The position numbers and the translations under genes were made by a program. A model generated the notes under the pieces. The model was not told where the DNA came from, searched no databases, and was given only the letters and a program-made list of their open reading frames with translations. Shown piece by piece: positions 1 through 5,575 of a DNA stretch of 6,570 nucleotides. Numbering within the stretch: the first letter of the stretch is position 1; each line of letters begins with the position of its first letter. The stretch is from assembly GCA_937958375.1 (NCBI GenBank), contig CALGNY010000277.1, forward strand, positions 1 to 6,570, read 5' to 3'. This stretch comes from an uncultured Bacillaceae bacterium. GTDB taxonomy: Bacteria > Bacillota > Bacilli > Bacillales > Alkalibacillaceae.

Positions 1-227
1 TAATGAATAAAATTGTCATTTTCCAACAGTGAAGGATTATGCGTCAATGTCTCTTCACATGTTTCACATACCAGTTGAAGCATCAATTCCCCATCCTGGT
101 CTTCTTTAATCATATGTCTCGAATCTTCTACCGATAACTGATCACTCAATAAATCAAATATGCGTGGATGTTCATCCACCTCACCCATCGACTTTCCGCA
201 ATGCCTACACTTCATCTTGATCGCCAT
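1..227 (-). CDS. fin: Anti-sigma-F factor Fin (YabK), 3' end touching the window edge
   Basis: The reading frame starts at ATG 227-225 behind a strong GGGAGGAAG ribosome binding site and runs 75 codons to the window edge, where only the first two bases (TA) of the next codon are present. The Bacillus subtilis protein is 76 residues and also ends in a Phe-Ile-X tail, so TA is most likely the start of a stop codon and the protein is complete. Two cysteine pairs, C7-x2-C10 (CRHC) and C54-x2-C57 (CETC), form a probable zinc ribbon; the middle is acidic. In B. subtilis Fin is made in the forespore and binds RNA polymerase to antagonise sigma-F, helping the switch to sigma-G. Its place directly after pth and the sigma-F-type promoter in front of it both support the name. 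Family identity is recalled from B. subtilis and not searched. Confidence 0.88.
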   Translation of the reverse strand, partial: MAIKMKCRHCGKSMGEVDEHPRIFDLLSDQLSVEDSRHMIKEDQDGELMLQLVCETCEETLTHNPSLLENDNFIH

Positions 228-257
228 CAGACTTCCTCCCTGCAATTAGCTAATGAC

Positions 258-287
258 TAGCTTTTCCAAGAAGGAAGCGTTTTATTC
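258..287 (-). promoter_or_regulatory. Sigma-F/sigma-G-type forespore promoter of fin
   Basis: On the minus strand, GAATA (287-283) is followed after exactly 15 bases by GGAAAAGCTA (267-258). The latter matches the sigma-F -10 consensus GGNRANAMTW at all but one position, and GAATA suits the -35 of sigma-F and sigma-G promoters. Transcription would begin near position 251, about 24 bases before the fin start codon. The site lies in the 80-base gap between pth and fin, which shows no terminator, so fin could also receive read-through from pth. Known in B. subtilis: fin is expressed in the forespore. The site itself is read here by eye. Confidence 0.68.
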
Positions 288-307
288 GGGCGATCGTTTG
301 CCGGCGA

Positions 308-865
308 TTAATTATATTCATTCATGACTTGCGCAAACGGCGATTCCATCCAAGCCTCACACGCTTCGGTTGCCTTTTGGATCGAAGGCTCGATGACTTG
401 CTTTTCATTTTTGGAAAACTTGCTCAGTACGTAATGGATAATATCCATATTCGTTTCCGGTCGGCCAATTCCAAAACGGATACGATTAAAGTTTTTCACA
501 CCCAATTGATCGATGATATTCCGGATACCATTATGCCCCCCATGCCCGCCAGTCTGGCGCAAACGGATTTTTCCGGATGGCAAATCCAGGTCATCATAAA
601 TGACAAGCAGGTCCTCCGGTGCAATGTCGTAAAAATCGACCGCTTGCTTGACCGAGTTCCCGGATAAATTCATAAAGGTTTGGGGTTTTAAAACCAACAC
701 CTTCTCCCCATGCCAATTTTCCAAAACCGAGTGGGCTTCAAATTTTCCTTTTTTATATTTCCAGCCATTTTCCTTCACCAAATGGTCAACGACATCAAAC
801 CCAATATTATGTCGCGTATGCTTATACTTTAAACCAGGATTTCCTAATCCAACAATACATTTCAT
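308..865 (-). CDS. pth: Peptidyl-tRNA hydrolase (Pth, SpoVC)
   Basis: This 185-residue protein has the usual length of bacterial Pth, the cytosolic enzyme that cleaves peptidyl-tRNA dropped from stalled ribosomes and so recycles tRNA. The catalytic and binding residues are visible: GLGNPG at 6-11 (N9), the active-site histidine H19 in TRHNIG, the N66/N70 stretch in FMNLSGN, D91 in the YDDLDLP segment, and GGHGGHNG at 106-113 (N112), which correspond to Asn10, His20, Asn68, Asp93 and Asn114 of the E. coli enzyme. The ATG is preceded by AAAGGAG at a 10-base spacing. In Bacillus the gene is also called spoVC because a mutant is blocked in sporulation. It follows ctc after 105 bases containing a probable terminator; I see no clear promoter of its own, so incomplete termination after ctc may supply its transcription. 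Nothing is missing or unusual in the protein. Confidence 0.97.
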   Translation of the reverse strand: MKCIVGLGNPGLKYKHTRHNIGFDVVDHLVKENGWKYKKGKFEAHSVLENWHGEKVLVLKPQTFMNLSGNSVKQAVDFYDIAPEDLLVIYDDLDLPSGKIRLRQTGGHGGHNGIRNIIDQLGVKNFNRIRFGIGRPETNMDIIHYVLSKFSKNEKQVIEPSIQKATEACEAWMESPFAQVMNEYN

Positions 866-908
866 GCGTGACAGTCTCCTTTAACGGTCCTTTTCGATGA
901 TCAACATG

Positions 909-946
909 AAAACAGACCGAAGCAAACAACGTATGCTCCGATCTGT
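909..946 (-). terminator. Probable intrinsic terminator or attenuator between ctc and pth
   Basis: On the minus strand ACAGATCGGAGCA (946-934) pairs with TGCTTCGGTCTGT (924-912) over 13 base pairs, two of them G-U, around a 9-base loop. The stem runs into TTTT and then C, so the uridine tract is short. The hairpin begins 24 bases after the ctc stop codon. The long stem argues for termination, the short tract for leaky termination that lets some transcription reach pth. Confidence 0.7.
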
Positions 947-970
947 ATGTTTCACGCTATGAAGATGGAC

Positions 971-1612
971 TTATTTTTCTTCCTCTTCTTCGTCATCCTC
1001 TGCACCAACCAACTCTGGTTCAGAAGGCTCTTCTCCATCAGACTCCTCGCCCAAGTCTTCCTGCTGAGGAGGCAAGATGGTAATGATGGTTGTTTCATCA
1101 TCATCCAAAATTTCGTAATCCTTACTTCCTTTTAAGTCGCCTACCGTAATCCCATCACCAATTTGAAGTTCAGAAACATCCAACTTGATTTCTTCTGGGA
1201 TATTACCCGGAGTCGAACGGATAGTCAATTCATGTAATGTTTGCTGTCTGACACCGCCGTCTTTCTCACCAGGTGCTTCTCCTTCAATGGTAATATAAAC
1301 TTCCACGTCAACTTCTTGAGACATGTCCACCATGTAGAAATCAACATGGGTAATTTCATCTTTGATGGCATCTGTTTGATAATCATACAGCATCGCATCG
1401 AATGCATTTCCATTATCAAGTTTCACAGAAAAAACCGCGTTTCTTCCTTCATCACGAACTTTTTTGATCAAGTCGATTCCATCTACCGAAATCGTAACAG
1501 GTTCTTTCCCTTTACCATATAAAACACCAGGGATTTGCCCTTCTTTTCTTAGTTTTCTTGTATTGGAATTACGTAAATCCGTTCTCGCTTTTCCTTCAAT
1601 TGTTGCAGCCAT
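971..1612 (-). CDS. ctc: General stress protein Ctc / 50S ribosomal protein L25 (TL5 type)
   Basis: This 213-residue protein belongs to the L25/TL5/Ctc family, which binds 5S rRNA in the large ribosomal subunit. Residues about 5-92 form the L25 RNA-binding domain (basic start, TRKLRKEGQIPGVLYG, then THVDFYMVD near 88-96), and about 98-182 form the TL5 beta domain. The end, 185-213, is a low-complexity tail with 17 Asp or Glu in 29 residues, finishing in a run of five Glu; such tails vary in this family. The ATG has a GGAGG site (1627-1623) upstream. The B. subtilis homologue is a sigma-B stress protein, and a matching sigma-B promoter lies in the 103-base gap after prs. No terminator is seen after prs, so ctc is probably transcribed both by read-through from glmU-prs and from its own promoters. 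rplY is the alternative symbol. Confidence 0.95.
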   Translation of the reverse strand: MAATIEGKARTDLRNSNTRKLRKEGQIPGVLYGKGKEPVTISVDGIDLIKKVRDEGRNAVFSVKLDNGNAFDAMLYDYQTDAIKDEITHVDFYMVDMSQEVDVEVYITIEGEAPGEKDGGVRQQTLHELTIRSTPGNIPEEIKLDVSELQIGDGITVGDLKGSKDYEILDDDETTIITILPPQQEDLGEESDGEEPSEPELVGAEDDEEEEEK

Positions 1613-1653
1613 TTACTTACAACCTCCACTTTAAAAATTTCCAGTATATTTGT

Positions 1654-1680
1654 ATACCCTACCATTATACCCTTTTAACC
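1654..1680 (-). promoter_or_regulatory. Sigma-B general-stress promoter of ctc (proximal)
   Basis: On the minus strand GGTTAA (1680-1675) and GGGTAT (1659-1654) are separated by 15 bases. The -10 matches the sigma-B consensus GGGTAT exactly and the -35 matches GTTTAA at five of six positions. Transcription would begin near 1647, about 35 bases before the ctc start codon. The ctc promoter of B. subtilis is a classic sigma-B target, so position and sequence agree with the gene. A small inverted repeat, GTATA-4-TATAC (1644-1657), overlaps the -10 and start region and may be chance. Confidence 0.74.
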
Positions 1681-1693
1681 AACTTTTTTAAAA
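1664..1693 (-). promoter_or_regulatory. Overlapping upstream sigma-A and second sigma-B-like promoter of ctc
   Basis: Thirteen bases upstream of the proximal -10 is a second exact GGGTAT (1672-1667), preceded by TTTTAA (1693-1688) at 15 bases, again sigma-B-like. The same DNA also reads TATAAT (1669-1664), an exact sigma-A -10, with TTTAAA (1692-1687; four of six against TTGACA) 17 bases upstream. The two readings cannot be told apart by eye. A vegetative promoter would give basal ctc expression independent of stress. Confidence 0.5.
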
Positions 1694-1715
1694 TATCCCT
1701 GTCCGAAAACGAAAA

Positions 1716-2669
1716 TTAATTGAACAATGTACTGATGGAACGGTGTTCATGCACTCGTTTAATGGACTCAGCAATCAGCTCACCGACAGAAAGCTGCTTG
1801 ATTTTATTGGATGTAATGTTCTCCCCTAAAGGAATCGTGTTGGTGACGATCAGCTCCTTGATCGGTGACTGATCGATGCGGTCATTGGCAGGACCGGATA
1901 GGACAGGGTGCGTACAGCACGCATAAACCTCTTTAGCTCCGCTTTTCAGCATCGCATCTGCCGCAATCGTAATCGTACCCGCCGTATCGATGATGTCATC
2001 AATCAAAATCGCAGTTTTTCCTTCTACTTCACCAACTATATTCATCACTTCCGCCACGTTTGGTGCCGGTCTTCTTTTATCGATGATCGCAATTGGCGCT
2101 TCCAAACGGTCTGCAAGCTGTCTTGCACGGGTAACGCCACCGTGATCAGGAGACACGACGACGACATCCTCCAACTTTTTCTCTTCAAAATATTCACTTA
2201 GGATCGGCATACCGAATAGATGGTCAATCGGGATATCAAAAAATCCTTGAATTTGCGCGGCATGGAAATCCAATGTAATCAACCGATCGGCGCCTGCCTG
2301 CTCGATCAGATCTGCAACCAACTTCGCCGTGATCGGTTCACGAGATCTGGCTTTTCGGTCTTGCCTAGCGTACCCATAGTATGGCGTCACCACATTAATG
2401 GTCCGTGCAGATGCACGTTTTAACGCATCGATCATAATCAATAATTCCATCAGATGTTCGTTGACTGGATTGGATGTCGATTGAATGACATAGACATCGC
2501 AACCCCGGACACTTTCCTCGATGTTGATTTGAATTTCTCCGTCACTGAACCGTTTGACGGAGCTTTTGCCAAGCTCAACCCCAATCTGTCCGGCAATCTC
2601 TTCAGCCAATTTCGGATTCGAGTTTAACGTAAATACCTTCAAAAATTCATCTTTATAACGGTGAGCCAT
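1716..2669 (-). CDS. prs: Ribose-phosphate pyrophosphokinase (PRPP synthetase)
   Basis: This enzyme transfers pyrophosphate from ATP to ribose 5-phosphate to make PRPP, the precursor of purines, pyrimidines, histidine, tryptophan and NAD. It is cytosolic and normally hexameric. The 317 residues equal the length of the B. subtilis enzyme. Motifs in order: RFSDGEI at 40-46, the ATP-binding stretch VTPYYGYARQDRK at 94-106, DFHAAQIQGFF at 134-144 with H136, the flexible-loop residues IIDKRRP at 195-201, and the PRPP-binding loop IDDIIDTAGT at 223-232. This is the class I, allosterically controlled form. The start codon has GGAGG seven bases upstream. The gap to glmU is only 16 bases and contains the ribosome binding site, so the two genes are surely co-transcribed. 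No promoter is evident directly before it. PRPP is also the effector of PurR, encoded two genes further upstream. Confidence 0.98.
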   Translation of the reverse strand: MAHRYKDEFLKVFTLNSNPKLAEEIAGQIGVELGKSSVKRFSDGEIQINIEESVRGCDVYVIQSTSNPVNEHLMELLIMIDALKRASARTINVVTPYYGYARQDRKARSREPITAKLVADLIEQAGADRLITLDFHAAQIQGFFDIPIDHLFGMPILSEYFEEKKLEDVVVVSPDHGGVTRARQLADRLEAPIAIIDKRRPAPNVAEVMNIVGEVEGKTAILIDDIIDTAGTITIAADAMLKSGAKEVYACCTHPVLSGPANDRIDQSPIKELIVTNTIPLGENITSNKIKQLSVGELIAESIKRVHEHRSISTLFN

Positions 2670-2685
2670 CCTGAAACCTCCAACA

Positions 2686-4059
2686 TTATTTATATTTATT
2701 TAAACGCTCGACATAGCCTTCTTTATTGACTTGGCGGGCACGTGCAATCGATAATGCCTTTTCAGGAATATCTTTTGTGATTGTTGAGCCAGCCGCGACA
2801 TAAGAACCTTTTTTAACAGTTACCGGAGCAATCAAGTTTGAATTACATCCGACAAACGCGCCATCTTCAATAATTGTCTTGTGTTTACTTTTTCCATCGT
2901 AATTGACGGTGATCGACCCACAACCGACATTGACGTCCGTGCCGATTTCCGCATCACCCAAATACGACAGGTGAGAAGCTTTACTCTTTTCGCCCATGAC
3001 CGTTTTCTTGATTTCCACAAAATTACCGACTTTTACGTCGTCTTTTAAATCACTATCTGGACGGATATGTGCAAACGGGCCGATTTTCACGCGATTTCCG
3101 ACCTGGCTTTCTTTCAGAACACTTTGATGGATTTCCGTTTCATTTCCGATTTCACAATCCATAATCTCACTTTGTGTTCCAATATAAGCATCTGACCGAA
3201 TAATCGTCTTTCCTTGAATCCGGCAGCCCGGCTCAATCAGTACGTCAGATTCAATTTCAACATCAGGGCCGATATACGTATGGTCCGGGTCAATGATGGT
3301 TACGCCATTTTTCATATGCATTTCATTGATCCGTTTTTGCATGAACTTTTCCGCTTTGGAAAGTGCCAAACGGTCATTGATCCCAATCGTTTCCTCAGGA
3401 TCGGACGTCAAATAGGCCGCTACTTTTTTTCCTTCATTTTTAGCTATTTCCAAGACGTCCGGTAAATAATATTCGCCTTGTGCATTCGAATTGGAAACCT
3501 TCTTCAATGCCTCAAACAATAACTGATTGTCGAAGCAATACGTCCCTGTGTTGATTTCAGAGATTTGCTTTTCGACATCCGTTGCATCTTTATGTTCAAC
3601 TATTTTGGCAACTTCATTCGAATCGTTCCGAACAACTCGGCCATAACCCGTTGGATCGTTCATTTCCGTCGTTAACACGGTGACGGCCGATTGTGTCTGT
3701 TCATGATGCTCCATCAGTTGTTTCAGTGTTTCTGCTGTCAATAGCGGGGTATCTCCACACACGACCAGTGTTGTACCTTCGTTTCCACCAATGAAAGGCT
3801 CAGCCATTTGTACCGCATGTCCGGTTCCGAGCTGTTCCTCTTGAAGTGCATATTCACTACGTTCGCCTAGCTGCTCTTTCACTTTTTCAGCACCATGACC
3901 AACAATTGTGATGAGCTGATTCAGTTTCAGCTGGTCCAATTGATCGACAACATGCTCGACCATTGGTTTCCCGCAAACTTGGTGAAGCACTTTATATAGT
4001 TTCGATTTCATTCGTGTACCTTTACCCGCTGCCAGTACGACAGCATATCGATTCGTCAT
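2686..4059 (-). CDS. glmU: Bifunctional UDP-GlcNAc pyrophosphorylase / GlcN-1-P acetyltransferase GlmU
   Basis: GlmU carries out the last two steps to UDP-N-acetylglucosamine for peptidoglycan and teichoic acids: acetylation of glucosamine 1-phosphate, then uridylyl transfer. From ATG 4059 the protein has 457 residues, close to 456 in B. subtilis. The uridyltransferase domain (about 1-230) shows LAAGKGTRMKS at 9-19, GTGHAV at 78-83, GDTPLL at 102-107 with D103, and N228 in GINDR. The C-terminal left-handed beta-helix (about 250-450) has hexapeptide repeats and the catalytic H363 in ASHLSYLGDAEIG. The frame extends eight codons further to an ATG at 4083, but ATG 4059 has GGAGGGG five bases upstream and gives the MTNRYAVV start expected of the family, while the upstream ATG would sit almost on the predicted transcription start. 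It heads an operon with prs and probably ctc. gcaD and tms are older names. Confidence 0.97.
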   Translation of the reverse strand: MTNRYAVVLAAGKGTRMKSKLYKVLHQVCGKPMVEHVVDQLDQLKLNQLITIVGHGAEKVKEQLGERSEYALQEEQLGTGHAVQMAEPFIGGNEGTTLVVCGDTPLLTAETLKQLMEHHEQTQSAVTVLTTEMNDPTGYGRVVRNDSNEVAKIVEHKDATDVEKQISEINTGTYCFDNQLLFEALKKVSNSNAQGEYYLPDVLEIAKNEGKKVAAYLTSDPEETIGINDRLALSKAEKFMQKRINEMHMKNGVTIIDPDHTYIGPDVEIESDVLIEPGCRIQGKTIIRSDAYIGTQSEIMDCEIGNETEIHQSVLKESQVGNRVKIGPFAHIRPDSDLKDDVKVGNFVEIKKTVMGEKSKASHLSYLGDAEIGTDVNVGCGSITVNYDGKSKHKTIIEDGAFVGCNSNLIAPVTVKKGSYVAAGSTITKDIPEKALSIARARQVNKEGYVERLNKYK

Positions 4060-4079
4060 AATTTCCCCTCCATACATAG

Positions 4080-4118
4080 GCATCCATTATGAATATATCT
4101 TAAATAAAAAATGGATGC
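4080..4118. repeat. 9-bp perfect inverted repeat spanning the glmU promoter
   Basis: GCATCCATT (4080-4088) and AATGGATGC (4110-4118) are perfect reverse complements separated by 21 bases. The loop contains the -10 of the predicted glmU promoter, and the outer arm overlaps its -35. If transcription begins near 4085, only part of one arm would be in the RNA, so a DNA-level role such as a repressor site fits better than an RNA hairpin. A repeat of this size can also occur by chance in several kilobases. Confidence 0.5.
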
Positions 4119-4120
4119 AA
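4092..4120 (-). promoter_or_regulatory. Predicted sigma-A promoter of the glmU-prs operon
   Basis: On the minus strand TTGCAT (4120-4115) and TATATT (4097-4092) are 17 bases apart; the -10 matches five of six consensus positions and the -35 only its TTG. Transcription would begin near 4085, giving a leader of roughly 25 bases that holds the GGAGGGG site. A promoter is needed here because a strong terminator ends the spoVG transcript just upstream. Confidence 0.6.
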
Positions 4121-4170
4121 CTAATCCCGAAGTCACATCGTGTACATTTTTTTACAGTTTTAAAAAATAT

Positions 4171-4210
4171 AAAAAAGAAGCCTATCCACAAGAAATATGA
4201 ATAGGCTTCT
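4171..4210 (-). terminator. Strong intrinsic terminator of spoVG
   Basis: On the minus strand AGAAGCCTAT (4210-4201) pairs perfectly with ATAGGCTTCT (4185-4176) around a 15-base loop and runs into a tract of at least five T (down to 4171), followed by AT-rich DNA. It begins 13 bases after the spoVG stop codon. It separates spoVG, under sporulation control, from the housekeeping glmU operon. Confidence 0.93.
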
Positions 4211-4222
4211 CACAAGTCAACT

Positions 4223-4510
4223 TTAGGAAGCTCCAGCTTCTTCAAGCTCAGATTCTTCTCCTACACGATGGTACTCTTCCAACACAGCATCTTGGATTTT
4301 TCCTCGCGTATCCGAGTTGATTGGGTGTGCAATGTCTCTGAATTCACCGTCTGGCGTTCGTTTACTAGGCATTGCAACAAACAGACCATTGTTTCCGTCA
4401 ATCACACGAATGTCATGGACGACAAACTCATCATCTAACGTGATGGAAGCGATTGCACGCATACGACCATCAGTGTTCACGCGGCGTAGTCTTACGTCTG
4501 TAACTTGCAT
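4223..4510 (-). CDS. spoVG: Septation protein / RNA-binding regulator SpoVG
   Basis: SpoVG is a small conserved protein, 95 residues here and 97 in B. subtilis. The core is nearly invariant: TDVRLRRVNTDGRMRAIASI at 4-23, DEFVVHDIRVI at 27-37, the GNNGLFVAMPSKR loop at 39-51 and the FRDIAHPI segment at 57-64. The end, after about residue 78, is variable and acid-rich and finishes in EEAGAS. In B. subtilis it influences asymmetric septation at the start of sporulation and spore cortex formation; in Listeria, Staphylococcus and Borrelia relatives bind nucleic acid and affect virulence or metabolic genes. The start is ATG, whereas B. subtilis uses GTG, and it has a near-perfect ribosome binding site. 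Transcription is single-gene: its own sigma-H-type promoter upstream and a strong terminator downstream. The yabJ gene that often precedes it is absent. Confidence 0.97.
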   Translation of the reverse strand: MQVTDVRLRRVNTDGRMRAIASITLDDEFVVHDIRVIDGNNGLFVAMPSKRTPDGEFRDIAHPINSDTRGKIQDAVLEEYHRVGEESELEEAGAS

Positions 4511-4515
4511 TATGT

Positions 4516-4527
4516 ATCACCACCTTT
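4516..4527 (-). promoter_or_regulatory. Very strong ribosome binding site of spoVG
   Basis: AAAGGTGGTGAT differs at one position from AAAGGAGGTGAT, the full complement of the 16S rRNA 3' end in Bacillus, and lies five bases before the ATG. It predicts heavy translation. Confidence 0.85.
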
Positions 4528-4539
4528 AATGAATACTGC

Positions 4540-4559
4540 GCTCACGAGAAACCGTAAGC
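4540..4559 (-). other. Stem-loop in the spoVG 5' leader
   Basis: On the minus strand GCTTACG (4559-4553) can pair with CGTGAGC (4546-4540), seven pairs with one wobble, around the loop GTTTCT. No T tract follows, so it is not a terminator. It sits 12 bases upstream of the ribosome binding site and could shape leader stability or translation. It was found by eye only. Confidence 0.45.
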
Positions 4560-4574
4560 TTGATCGATTTCTCC

Positions 4575-4592
4575 ATTCTTTGTACAAAGAAT
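4575..4592. repeat. 18-bp perfect palindrome just downstream of the spoVG promoter
   Basis: ATTCTTTGTACAAAGAAT equals its own reverse complement over 18 bases. It lies about 12 to 30 bases after the predicted spoVG transcription start, a usual place for a roadblock operator. In RNA it could form a seven-pair hairpin with a GUAC loop. The half site ATTCTTT resembles the SinR motif GTTCTYT, and the centre TTTGTACAA resembles the Spo0A box TTTGTCRAA; neither match is good enough to name a regulator. Confidence 0.6.
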
Positions 4593-4611
4593 AAATACGA
4601 CTTAATTACTC

Positions 4612-4640
4612 CATTTCAACAAGGAAGCTTAAAATCCTTC
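4612..4640 (-). promoter_or_regulatory. Sigma-H-type promoter of spoVG
   Basis: On the minus strand GAAGGATTT (4640-4632) is followed after 11 bases by GTTGAAATG (4620-4612). These fit the sigma-H elements RNAGGAWWW and RNNGAATWW, the second with one mismatch (GAAA for GAAT). spoVG of B. subtilis is a classic sigma-H gene. Transcription would start near 4604, giving a leader of roughly 95 bases. The DNA upstream, 4641-4685, is extremely AT-rich; in B. subtilis the AT-rich region at the equivalent position binds the repressor AbrB, so the same control is plausible here. Confidence 0.75.
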
Positions 4641-4693
4641 TTTTCGATTAAAAAAGTTTAAAAATTTATTACATTTTTTTATAAGATTGGGTG

Positions 4694-4709
4694 AAAAAGC
4701 GTCAAACGC
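4694..4709 (-). terminator. Possible weak terminator after purR
   Basis: GCGT (4709-4706) pairs with ACGC (4702-4699) around a three-base loop, followed by TTTTT (4698-4694), directly after the purR stop codon. Up to two wobble pairs could extend the stem. The short stem makes it a weak candidate, but no better one is present in the gap. Confidence 0.35.
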
Positions 4710-4711
4710 CG

Positions 4712-5527
4712 TTATGCATGAAAATAATTCCCGCGGATGACTTTGATTTTCTCTTCTTTTTCATTGACTTCCTGTACTTTCAATAAAGAAATATAATCAT
4801 CGATTTTCCGATCTTCCTCTTCATCTTCAGCTTCTGCCAGTACGCCGATGCCCTTTACGGTTGCATGGAATTCATCCATTAAGTTAACGATCCCTTGAAT
4901 CGTGCCGCCAGCTTTCATGAAATCATCCACGATGACCACATTGGAATGCTCTTGAATACTCCGCTTCGCCAACACCATCGTCTGTATTTTTCGGGACGAC
5001 CCGGAGATATAATTGATATTCACCGTAGAACCCTCTGTCACTTTCGGATCTCGGCGAATGATGACGATCGGCACCCGAAGAACATCCGCTACCGCATACG
5101 CCAACGGAATCCCCTTTGTCGCAACCGTCACGACATAATCGACATCTAACTCTTTAAACGCCGCTCCAAAAATTTTACCAATAATCCGCAATTGATTCAA
5201 ATCGCCAAGTAAGTCACTCATATAAACATAGCCACCCGGCAAAATGCGTTGCGGATCTTCCAATTGCTCAATGATTTCATCTATTTTTTCTTTGCTGCGT
5301 TCCTTTTCGTAATCTGGTATGTATTGGACGCCCCCGGCTGCACCGGCAGAAGTTTTCAAACTCCCGATCCCTAGTTGCTGAAACATCGCATCGATAATAT
5401 CCAAATCTTCACTGATCGATGATTTGGCGGCATCGAACCAGTCGACAAAGAACGGCAAAGAGACATGTGTGTAAGGGTTTTCCTTAAAAAAATCAGTCAT
5501 CGCCACAAGTCTTTCGCTTCTTTTCAT
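4712..5527 (-). CDS. purR: Purine operon repressor PurR
   Basis: This is the Gram-positive PurR, unrelated to the LacI-type PurR of E. coli. It binds PurBox sites in front of purine genes and is released by PRPP. Residues about 1-72 form the winged-helix DNA-binding domain (SERLVAMTDFF, then AAKSSISEDLDII at 33-45 and AGAAGGVQYIP at 61-71). Residues about 75-271 form a phosphoribosyltransferase-like domain with TVATKGIPLAYA at 134-145, VTEGSTV at 163-169 and the PRPP-binding loop VIVDDFMKAGGT at 198-209 (D201, D202). It has 271 residues against 285 in B. subtilis; the missing part is mostly the C-terminal tail. The ATG has AAGGAGAA seven bases upstream. It lies 80 bases after ispE and has its own promoter region with PurBox-like sites, suggesting autoregulation. 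The neighbouring prs makes its effector. Confidence 0.96.
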   Translation of the reverse strand: MKRSERLVAMTDFFKENPYTHVSLPFFVDWFDAAKSSISEDLDIIDAMFQQLGIGSLKTSAGAAGGVQYIPDYEKERSKEKIDEIIEQLEDPQRILPGGYVYMSDLLGDLNQLRIIGKIFGAAFKELDVDYVVTVATKGIPLAYAVADVLRVPIVIIRRDPKVTEGSTVNINYISGSSRKIQTMVLAKRSIQEHSNVVIVDDFMKAGGTIQGIVNLMDEFHATVKGIGVLAEAEDEEEDRKIDDYISLLKVQEVNEKEEKIKVIRGNYFHA

Positions 5528-5543
5528 TCGCTTGTTCTCCTTC

Positions 5544-5556
5544 TAAACCGAATATT
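5544..5556 (+). promoter_or_regulatory. PurBox-like operator 1 before purR
   Basis: TAAACCGAATATT matches the PurBox consensus AWWWCCGAACWWT at 11 of 13 positions, including CCGAA. It covers the predicted purR transcription start and ends just upstream of the ribosome binding site, where bound PurR would block transcription. Confidence 0.58.
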
Positions 5557-5563
5557 ACTATCT

Positions 5564-5572
5564 AATATACCA
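5564..5572 (-). promoter_or_regulatory. Extended -10 promoter of purR
   Basis: TGGTATATT on the minus strand combines the TGN extension with a -10 matching TATAAT at five of six positions. No good -35 is present at 16-18 bases, which an extended -10 can tolerate. It lies between the two PurBox-like sites, with a predicted start near 5557. Confidence 0.52.
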
Positions 5573-5575
5573 CCT

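Noticed and set aside
329..884. Plus-strand open frames opposite pth
   Set aside because: They are complementary-strand shadows of a complete, well-conserved gene and resemble no known protein. The same holds for the plus-strand frames opposite ctc, prs, glmU, spoVG and purR.
1225..1419. Minus-strand frame inside ctc
   Set aside because: It overlaps ctc in another frame and has a Met-rich, unconvincing sequence.
2832..3020. Minus-strand frame inside glmU
   Set aside because: It is an alternative frame of the hexapeptide-repeat region without its own start signals.
4060..4083. Eight-codon N-terminal extension of GlmU from an ATG at 4083
   Set aside because: It includes the ribosome binding site of ATG 4059, would start almost at the predicted transcription start, and is not expected in the family.
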